Origin: Methylobacterium sp. Leaf108
GTDB taxonomy: Bacteria; Pseudomonadota; Alphaproteobacteria; Rhizobiales; Beijerinckiaceae
Direction: 5' to 3'
DNA: 64,000 nucleotides
NCBI RefSeq assembly: GCF_001423265.1
Contig: NZ_LMND01000006.1
Location: 1-64,000 of the forward strand
In this document: piece by piece, positions 57,261 to 64,000 of the stretch
Layout: each line of letters begins with the position of its first letter
Numbering within the stretch: position 1 is the stretch's first letter
Notes under the pieces: generated by a model
Database searches by the model: none
Told to the model about the DNA's origin: nothing
What the model saw: only the letters and a program-made list of their open reading frames with translations
Made by a program: the position numbers and the translations under genes

Positions 57261-57606
57261 TCTCCAGCTTCCCCACGCCGGTGACCTCGTCTGGGTGGAT
57301 TTTCGGCCTACGCTGGGTAGGGAACAAGCCGGCGTCCGGCCGGCCCTCGTCCTCACCGGGCAGGGTTTCCATAAGCGGAATGCGATCGCCATCGTCTGTC
57401 CAATCACGGGAAATATCGCGCCCTGGCCCACAAAGGTGATCCTTCCGAGCGGGCTGCCGGTGAAAGGCGCTGTGCTCTGCGATCACATTCGCAGCGTGGA
57501 TCGGGCGTCTCGTGGTTTTCGTTCGATTGGGGCGGTACCGTTCGACCTCCTGACGGAGGTTCGCGATACGATCGCTAAAGTTCTCGGCCTCCGTTTCGAT
57601 TCCTGA
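57244..57606 (+). CDS. MazF-like mRNA interferase
   Basis: A 120-residue toxin of the MazF family: LPHAGDLVWVDFRPTLGREQAG and the strand VRPALVLTG carry the catalytic Arg, and later IVCPITGNI and CDHIRSVDRASRG are characteristic. It cleaves mRNA at short motifs when released from MazE. The ATG at 57244 overlaps the antitoxin end, the usual coupling. A GST gene starts 20 bp later. Confidence 0.88.
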   Translation: MNGVDDLQLPHAGDLVWVDFRPTLGREQAGVRPALVLTGQGFHKRNAIAIVCPITGNIAPWPTKVILPSGLPVKGAVLCDHIRSVDRASRGFRSIGAVPFDLLTEVRDTIAKVLGLRFDS

Positions 57607-57625
57607 CTGTCAAGTGACCTGACCG

Positions 57626-58261
57626 ATGCCAGCCATCCTCTACTACGCCCCCGGCGCCTGTTCGCTCGCCTCCCACATCGCCCTCGAGGAGGCGGGCGCT
57701 CCTTTCGAGACCGCCCGCCTCAACCTGATGGCCGGCGACCAGCGTGCGCCCGAATACCTCGCCGTCAACGAGCGAGGCCGCGTGCCGGCCCTGGTCGAGG
57801 CGGACTGGGTCCTCACCGAGAACAGCGCCATCCTGCGCCATGTCGGGCGCTGCCACCCGGCGCTGTGGCCGGAGTCTCCCCGCGATCAGGCGGTGGCCGA
57901 CGAATGGCTCGGGTGGCTCTCCACGAACCATCACATCGCCTATGCCCACGTGCGCCGGCCCGAGCGCTACACCGCCGACGAGGAGGCGTTCGCCGGCATC
58001 CGCGCCAAGGGCGCAGACACCTGCGGCGACCTCTTCACGATGACCGAGGTCAGGCTCTCCAACGGCGGCTGGGCGGTGGCCGACCGCTTCAGCGTCGTCG
58101 ATCCCTATCTGCTGCTGTTCTGGATGTGGGGACGCGGACCGGCGCTGGGCTTCGACATGGCGACGCGGTTCCCGCATTGGACCGCGCATGCCCGCGCCAT
58201 GGCCGGGCGTCCTGCCGTCCAGGCGGTGTTCGCCCGCGAGGGCCTCGACCTGCCGGCGTGA
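57626..58261 (+). CDS. Glutathione S-transferase family protein
   Basis: A 211-residue thioredoxin-fold plus helical-domain protein. The N-terminus LYYAPGACSLASHIALEEAG is the glutathione site of the beta-class (with Cys12 and Ser13), and VNERGRVPALV and ENSAILRHV are typical. Function in the cell is likely detoxification or redox; the substrate is not identifiable. It sits between MazF and ilvC and could read through from the ilv promoter. Confidence 0.85.
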   Translation: MPAILYYAPGACSLASHIALEEAGAPFETARLNLMAGDQRAPEYLAVNERGRVPALVEADWVLTENSAILRHVGRCHPALWPESPRDQAVADEWLGWLSTNHHIAYAHVRRPERYTADEEAFAGIRAKGADTCGDLFTMTEVRLSNGGWAVADRFSVVDPYLLLFWMWGRGPALGFDMATRFPHWTAHARAMAGRPAVQAVFAREGLDLPA

Positions 58262-59413
<1,152 letters not shown>

Positions 59414-59464
59414 TCGTTTGGGATTTCGCAGCCGTGCTTTGCTCGGCTGCGCGTCAGGGCTGAC

Positions 59465-59495
59465 GCCGGCGTCGTGCGAGCGACGCCGGCTTTTT
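59465..59495 (+). terminator. Rho-independent terminator of ilvC
   Basis: A perfect ten-base stem, GCCGGCGTCG (59465-59474) with CGACGCCGGC (59481-59490), six-base loop, then TTTTT. It is 51 bp after the ilvC stop. Confidence 0.93.
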
Positions 59496-59627
59496 CATGC
59501 GTGCGCGTGTCGTGGGCGGAACGGGAGGAGGCACTCGCAAGGTTGTGCCGAGCGGAAAATCCCGCGATCATTCCACCCAATGGCTGCCCGTCCGAGTGCG
59601 GCCGAGACACGGGAGGACACATCCGGC

Positions 59628-60281
59628 ATGGCATCGCTCTATTTCGACGAACATCGCGCGCTCCAGGAAGAATACAACACCCTCAAGCTCGCCGAGCGCC
59701 TCGATACCGGCTGGGTCCACGACCACGTCTCGCCGGACGAGGCGGCCTTCATCGGCAGTCGCGACATGTTCTTCCTGTCCACCGTCGATCCCGACGGCAT
59801 GCCGACCGTCTCCTACAAGGGCGGCAGCCCCGGCTTCGTGAAGGTGCTCGACGACAAAACCCTCGTGTTCCCGGGCTTCGACGGCAACGGCATGTGGTAC
59901 TCGATGGGCAACATCGAGGGGCAGTCCAAGGTTGGCCTGCTGTTCATCGACTTCGAGACGCCGCACCGGGTCCGCGTCCAGGGCCACGCCCGGATGCTGC
60001 GCGACGATCCGCTGATGGCCGAGTACACCGAGGCCAAGTACCTCGTGAAGATCGCGGTCACGAAGGCCTGGGTGAACTGCCCGCGCTACATCCACAAGTA
60101 CAAGAAGCTCGAGCAGAACCGCTACGTACCGACCCCGGAGAAGGAAACCCCGCTCGCCCTGTGGAAGCGCCTCGACATGGTCGCGGACGTGATCCCGGAC
60201 GAGGACAGAGCCCGAGTGGCGACGGAAGGCCGGATCGAATTGCCGGAATACGAGGCCCGGGTCGCGCGCGGCGAGAGCTGA
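59628..60281 (+). CDS. Pyridoxamine 5'-phosphate oxidase-like FMN-binding protein
   Basis: A 217-residue protein of the split-barrel PNPOx-like family: FIGSRDMFFLSTVDPDGMPTVSYKGG, then FPGFDGNGMWYSMGNI and HRVRVQGHARML, which bind FMN. It is not the vitamin B6 enzyme itself; its substrate is unknown, perhaps a quinone or haem-related compound. The ATG follows GGGAGGA by about eleven bases. It ends with a converging haloacid dehalogenase gene. Confidence 0.8.
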   Translation: MASLYFDEHRALQEEYNTLKLAERLDTGWVHDHVSPDEAAFIGSRDMFFLSTVDPDGMPTVSYKGGSPGFVKVLDDKTLVFPGFDGNGMWYSMGNIEGQSKVGLLFIDFETPHRVRVQGHARMLRDDPLMAEYTEAKYLVKIAVTKAWVNCPRYIHKYKKLEQNRYVPTPEKETPLALWKRLDMVADVIPDEDRARVATEGRIELPEYEARVARGES

Positions 60282-60308
60282 CGAGGTCCGCGACGGAGGC
60301 CGCCGGGC

Positions 60309-60346
60309 GACGACGAACGCCTGCGAGACGGCAGGCAGGCGTCGTC
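60309..60346. terminator. Hairpin between convergent genes
   Basis: GACGACG (60309-60315) and CGTCGTC (60340-60346) form an outer stem, and GCCTGC (60319-60324) with GCAGGC (60331-60336) an inner stem, with a three-base internal mismatch. It lies between the PNPOx-like gene (plus) and the dehalogenase (minus). No T-run, so it is a probable but unproven bidirectional terminator. Confidence 0.55.
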
Positions 60347-60428
60347 CCTCGATCACAGGGAATTGGAATGGCCCGGCCCGCGACCGAGATCCTCGGCGAG
60401 CCGCCGCGTCCCCGCTTCGCTCCTGCGA

Positions 60429-61121
60429 TCAGCAGCCGAGCCGGTCGGCGAGATCCGCCAGATCCCGCGCTGCGATGGTGACCGGGACACCCGGCGCGGT
60501 CTCCCCGCCACCCGGCCCGTGTTCGCGCGGCCGGGCGATGTGCGCGGTGGAGAGGCCGTGGCGCGTCGCCGCCGCGAGGTCGCCCGAATGGGCGGCGACC
60601 ATCAGGGTTTCCTCCGGGGCGAAACCGAAGGCCGCCACCGCGTCGCGGTAGAGGGCGGGCTTCGGCTTGTAGTCGCGGGAGTACCCGGCGCCGAGGATCG
60701 CGTCGAAAATCAGCCCGTTGCGGCGGGCGAGATCGGCGATCAGCCGGAGGTGCGCGTTCGAGTTGGGCGCGAGCAGGTGGTTCTTGCGCAGGCGTCGCAG
60801 GGCGTCCGGCACCTCGGGCCAGGCGTCGAGCCGGTGCCAGGCCTGGACTAGTTCCGCCCGCACCGCGTCCGGGGTATCCGCCATGCCGAACTGTGCCAGC
60901 ACGTCGCCGAGCGATTCCGCATGGATCGTATCGAGGTCGACGAAGGGGCGCATGCCGGCGCGCACCGGCTCCAGGGATGGCTGGTAGCGGGCGCGCCAGG
61001 CATCGGCGAAGGCGCCGCCGTCGAGGCCGGGACCGAGGAGGCGTGCGGCCTCGCGGGCGACACCGGAGCGCCAGTCGACCAGCGTCCCGAAGACGTCGAA
61101 GACCAGAGCCCGGATCGCCAT
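60429..61121 (-). CDS. Haloacid dehalogenase type II (HAD family)
   Basis: A 230-residue HAD hydrolase of the L-2-haloacid dehalogenase group: nucleophile Asp9 in VFDVFGTLVDWR, then LAPNSNAHL as the Ser/Asn motif, SRDYKPKP with Lys, and LMVAAHSGDL. It would hydrolyse 2-haloacids by an ester intermediate. It is three bases after trpS on the same strand, so probably cotranscribed. Substrate preference is from family only. Confidence 0.85.
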   Translation of the reverse strand: MAIRALVFDVFGTLVDWRSGVAREAARLLGPGLDGGAFADAWRARYQPSLEPVRAGMRPFVDLDTIHAESLGDVLAQFGMADTPDAVRAELVQAWHRLDAWPEVPDALRRLRKNHLLAPNSNAHLRLIADLARRNGLIFDAILGAGYSRDYKPKPALYRDAVAAFGFAPEETLMVAAHSGDLAAATRHGLSTAHIARPREHGPGGGETAPGVPVTIAARDLADLADRLGC

Positions 61122-61124
61122 GGT

Positions 61125-62183
61125 TCAGACGCTGCGCAGGCGCGGACGCCGCACGAAGCCGACGATGTCCTTGACCGCGTCGAGGGTCGGGGCGGCGATG
61201 GCGTCTGCGCGCTCGGCGCCGTCGAACAGCACGGCGTCGATGTGCTCGGGCTCGGCCACGAGCCGCTTCATCTCGGCGCCGAGCGGCGCCAGGATCTCGA
61301 CGGCGAGTTCCACCAGCGCGCCCTTGAACGCGGAGAACTGCCCGCCGCCGTAGTCGGCGAGCACCGCCTCGCGGGTGGTGTCCTTGAGGGCGGCGAAGAT
61401 GCCCACGAGGTTGTCGGCCTCGGGCCGCCCGGCGAGCCCCGCGACCTCGGAGGGTAGCGGCTCGGGGTCGGTCTTGGCCTTGCGGACTTTGTTGGCGATG
61501 GCGTCGGCGTCGTCGGTGAGGTTGATGCGCGAATTGTCCGAGGGGTCGGACTTCGACATCTTCTTGGTGCCGTCGCGCAAGGACATCACGCGGGCGGCCG
61601 GACCGCCGATCAGCGGTTCCGTCACGGGGAAGAAGGCGTCGCCGTGGCCGTGCGCGGCGATCGAGCCCGAAAAGTCGTTGTTGAACTTCTGGGCGATGTC
61701 GCGGGTGAGTTCGAGGTGCTGCTTCTGGTCCTCGCCGACCGGTACGTGGGTGGCGCGGTAGGCCAGGATGTCGGCGGCCATCAGCACCGGATAGGCGTAG
61801 AGGCCGATGGACGCGTTCTCGCGGTCCTTGCCGGCCTTGTCCTTGAACTGGGTCATGCGGTTGAGCCAGCCGAGCCGCGCGACGCAGTTGAAGATCCAGG
61901 CGAGTTCGGCGTGCGCCGGCACCTGGCTCTGGTTGAACACGATCGAGCGTTTCGGGTCGATGCCGGCGGCCAGGAACGCGGCCGTGACCTCGCGGATCTG
62001 GGTCTTCAGCTCGGCCGGATCCTGCCACAGCGTGATCGCGTGCATGTCGACCACGCAATACAGGCACTGCGCGTCCCGCGCCTGCATCTCCACGAACCGC
62101 TTCACGGCGCCGAGATAATTGCCGAGGTGCAGGTTCCCGGTCGGCTGCACGCCGGAAAACACCAGGTCGTTGAACGCGGCCAT
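61125..62183 (-). CDS. trpS: Tryptophanyl-tRNA synthetase
   Basis: Class I synthetase charging tRNA-Trp. The 352 residues carry the HIGH-type motif GNLHLGN (16-22) and KMSKS (208-212), and the length suits the bacterial enzyme. The ATG is directly before the conserved start [16 protein letters not shown]. It leads the pair with the dehalogenase gene. Between it and the divergent ccmC is 267 bp, without a recognised gene. Confidence 0.97.
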   Translation of the reverse strand: MAAFNDLVFSGVQPTGNLHLGNYLGAVKRFVEMQARDAQCLYCVVDMHAITLWQDPAELKTQIREVTAAFLAAGIDPKRSIVFNQSQVPAHAELAWIFNCVARLGWLNRMTQFKDKAGKDRENASIGLYAYPVLMAADILAYRATHVPVGEDQKQHLELTRDIAQKFNNDFSGSIAAHGHGDAFFPVTEPLIGGPAARVMSLRDGTKKMSKSDPSDNSRINLTDDADAIANKVRKAKTDPEPLPSEVAGLAGRPEADNLVGIFAALKDTTREAVLADYGGGQFSAFKGALVELAVEILAPLGAEMKRLVAEPEHIDAVLFDGAERADAIAAPTLDAVKDIVGFVRRPRLRSV

Positions 62184-62450
62184 CGCGCGTGTCCCCGTGC
62201 GGTTGGTATGAGAAAAAACGAGGCGTGCCTCCCTCGTCGGGACGCTGCGCGAGCGCCGGGTTCTGGACCGGCCGCCGGGGAGGGTCAAGGCGAGGCGCGA
62301 AAGCCCGTCGCCACCCGCCGCCAGACCCGCGGCGGCATCCCGGTCCAGCCCTGGAACGCCCGGCGTCCGCCCCATCGAACCATGCGGGCGACCGGGCTGC
62401 GCCCAACCTCCGCATTGCGGTTGCACCGCACCCTGCGCTAAGGCCGGCGC

Positions 62451-63245
62451 ATGTGGACCCGCCTCGCCCATCCCGGCCATTTCCTGCGCTGGACCGCCCC
62501 CGTGATGCCCTGGCTCGCCGGGCTGTCGGCGGCGCTCCTGGCCTACGGGCTGTACCTGACCTGGTTCGTGGTGCCCGCCGACTACCAGCAGGGCGAGACC
62601 GTGCGGATCATGTACATCCACGTGCCGGCGGCCTGGCTCGGGGTATTCTTCTACGGGTCGATGGCGCTCTCGGCGATCGGCACCCTGGTCTGGCGCCATC
62701 CCCTCGCCGACGTGGCCCAGCGCGCCGCCGCCCCCATCGGCGCCGCCTTCACGCTGGTCTGCCTCGTCACCGGCTCGCTCTGGGGCAAGCCGATGTGGGG
62801 CACCTACTGGGTCTGGGACGCGCGGCTGACCTCGATGCTGATCCTGTTCCTGATCTACTGCGGCATCATCGCCCTGTGGCGGACCATCGAGGATCCCAAC
62901 CGGGCCGCCCGCGCCATCGCGATCCTGACCCTGGTGGGCGCGGTAAACCTGCCCATCATCAAGTTCTCGGTGAACTGGTGGTCGACCCTGCATCAGCCGG
63001 CCTCGATCCTGCGCATGGGCGGCTCGACCATCGACCCGTCGATGCTCTACCCGCTGCTCCTCATGATCCTCGCCTTCACCCTGCTGGGGATCACCCTGCA
63101 CTTGCAGGGGATGCGCACCGAGATCCTGCGCCGCCGGGTGCGGGTGCTGACCATCCGCGAGGCCGAGGCCCTGGACCAAGGCGGCGCGCGCCGGCCCACG
63201 CCCGCGTCCTCCCCCGTCCTCGATCGGGCGATCCCGGGTCTGTGA
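62451..63245 (+). CDS. ccmC: Haem chaperone/handling protein CcmC
   Basis: Six-helix inner-membrane protein of 264 residues that loads haem onto CcmE in cytochrome c maturation. The tryptophan-rich [13 protein letters not shown] (116-128) and surrounding His residues (for example His57 in MYIHVP) bind haem. It leads ccmC-ccmD-ccmG, separate from ccmAB at 49-50 kb. Confidence 0.96.
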   Translation: MWTRLAHPGHFLRWTAPVMPWLAGLSAALLAYGLYLTWFVVPADYQQGETVRIMYIHVPAAWLGVFFYGSMALSAIGTLVWRHPLADVAQRAAAPIGAAFTLVCLVTGSLWGKPMWGTYWVWDARLTSMLILFLIYCGIIALWRTIEDPNRAARAIAILTLVGAVNLPIIKFSVNWWSTLHQPASILRMGGSTIDPSMLYPLLLMILAFTLLGITLHLQGMRTEILRRRVRVLTIREAEALDQGGARRPTPASSPVLDRAIPGL

Positions 63246-63250
63246 CCGCG

Positions 63251-63418
63251 ATGGATCTCGAGCCGCACGGGGGCTTCATCCTGGGAGCCTATGCCTTCAC
63301 CGCCCTGGTGATCGGCGGGCTGATTCTCCACGCCCTGCGCGACGCGCGTGCCCAGCGCCGGACGCTGGCGGCGATGCAGGACGAGCGGACCGACGGACCT
63401 TCCGGAGAGCCCTCGTGA
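63251..63418 (+). CDS. ccmD: Haem exporter subunit CcmD
   Basis: A 55-residue single-helix membrane protein that joins CcmABC and releases holo-CcmE. The start [16 protein letters not shown] and the following hydrophobic helix (about 10-30) with a basic tail match CcmD. A GTG at 63242 that overlaps the ccmC stop could extend it by three residues. The stop overlaps the ccmG GTG (GTGA). Confidence 0.85.
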   Translation: MDLEPHGGFILGAYAFTALVIGGLILHALRDARAQRRTLAAMQDERTDGPSGEPS

Positions 63419-64000
63419 GCCGCGACACCCCTGCCGCCGTGCCCCGCCGGTCGCTGCTGACGATCCTGCCGGTGGTCGCCTTCGCGCTCCTGTGCGTGAT
63501 CTTCTTCCTGCGCTTGCGTTCGGGGGCCGATCCGGCGGCGGTGCCCTCGGCGATGATCGGCCGGCCGGCCCCCGCCTTCACCCTGGAGGCGATGCCCGGC
63601 CTCGTCGGCGAGGACGGTCCGGTGCCGGGCCTGTCGAGCGACGAGCTCAAGGGCAAGGTGACGGTCCTGAACGTGTGGGCGTCGTGGTGCGCGCCCTGCC
63701 AGATCGAGCATCCCCAGCTAATGCGGCTGGCCCGCGAGCCCGGCCTGCGCCTCGTCGGCATCGACTACAAGGATTCGCCCGAGAACGGCCGCCGGTTCTT
63801 GAGCCGCAACGGCATCCCGTTCCAGGCGGTGGGCATGGACCCGACCGGCCGCACCGGCATCGACTTCGGCGTCTACGGCGTGCCCGAGACCTTCATCATC
63901 GGCCCCGACGGCGTCATCCGCGACAAGCTCGTGGGCATCCTGACGCCGGAGAACTACGCCTCCGTCCTCGGACGGATCAGGGCCGCGGCCGACAAGCGCT
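63415..64000 (+). CDS. ccmG: Thiol:disulfide oxidoreductase CcmG (partial)
   Basis: Membrane-anchored periplasmic thioredoxin that reduces apocytochrome c cysteines. About 195 codons are visible and the frame is still open at the window end. It has an N-terminal helix (about 15-32), then the thioredoxin fold with WASWCAPCQ (Cys92, Cys95), GVYGVPETFII as the cis-Pro region, and IRDKLVGIL. GTG start overlaps ccmD. Only the C-terminus is missing. Confidence 0.93.
   Translation, partial: MSRDTPAAVPRRSLLTILPVVAFALLCVIFFLRLRSGADPAAVPSAMIGRPAPAFTLEAMPGLVGEDGPVPGLSSDELKGKVTVLNVWASWCAPCQIEHPQLMRLAREPGLRLVGIDYKDSPENGRRFLSRNGIPFQAVGMDPTGRTGIDFGVYGVPETFIIGPDGVIRDKLVGILTPENYASVLGRIRAAADKR

Overview
The window is GC-rich chromosome from an alphaproteobacterium, most likely Methylobacterium or a close relative in the Hyphomicrobiales. 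The pointers are CckA with CtrA-type boxes at a flagellar promoter, an acpXL-type very-long-chain fatty acid (VLCFA) lipid A cluster, a probable hopanoid C-2 methylase (HpnP), and the style of the housekeeping genes. Genus is inference from gene content, not a database result. Almost everything is chromosomal core, with small accessory insertions.

Layout. 0.1-1.0 kb: a serralysin-type metalloprotease that stops before its RTX repeats. 1.7-6.0 kb: three TadE/TadG-like pilus proteins around an HD-GYP response regulator. 6.1-8.8 kb: a BarA-like hybrid kinase. 8.8-14.4 kb: rfbC, a DUF2147 protein, alaS, a MAPEG protein and recA, which has a LexA-type box in its promoter. 14.6-20.6 kb: fliP-fliO diverging from flgB-flgC-fliE-fliQ-fliR-flhB, with two perfect TTAA-N7-TTAAC boxes between them, followed by cckA and tRNA-Leu(TAA). 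23.9-33.6 kb (minus strand): rplJ-rplL-rpoB-rpoC, with its own promoter, a leader of about 420 nt and several strong hairpins.

34.1-43.4 kb (minus strand): one co-directional envelope-lipid block, acpXL-fabZ-fabF2-fabF1-SDR-SH3 protein-[toxin-antitoxin pair]-adh-lpxXL-hpnP. It should build the VLCFA, load it on lipid A, and (if hpnP is right) 2-methylate hopanoids. The second ketosynthase has lost its catalytic Cys and His and looks like a chain-length-factor partner. 43.7-48.2 kb: an AI-2E family permease, a DUF1508 protein and acnA. 48.5-54.3 kb: a RelBE-like pair with a frameshifted toxin, ccmAB, an endonuclease III-like glycosylase, a GyrI-like exported protein, dapF and mtaB.

54.4-59.5 kb: ilvB-ilvN under a leader-peptide attenuator, a MazEF pair, a GST, and ilvC with a strong terminator. 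59.6-64 kb: a flavin-binding PNPOx-like protein, a haloacid dehalogenase, trpS, and ccmC-ccmD-ccmG running off the end. The ccm genes are thus split into two groups about 12 kb apart.

The most interesting points are the joint VLCFA/hopanoid locus with a toxin-antitoxin pair inside it, the degenerate ketosynthase, the ilv attenuator, the CtrA boxes, the frameshifted RelE, and a 99-bp dispersed repeat present twice. I see no prophage, CRISPR array, rRNA operon or intact insertion sequence.
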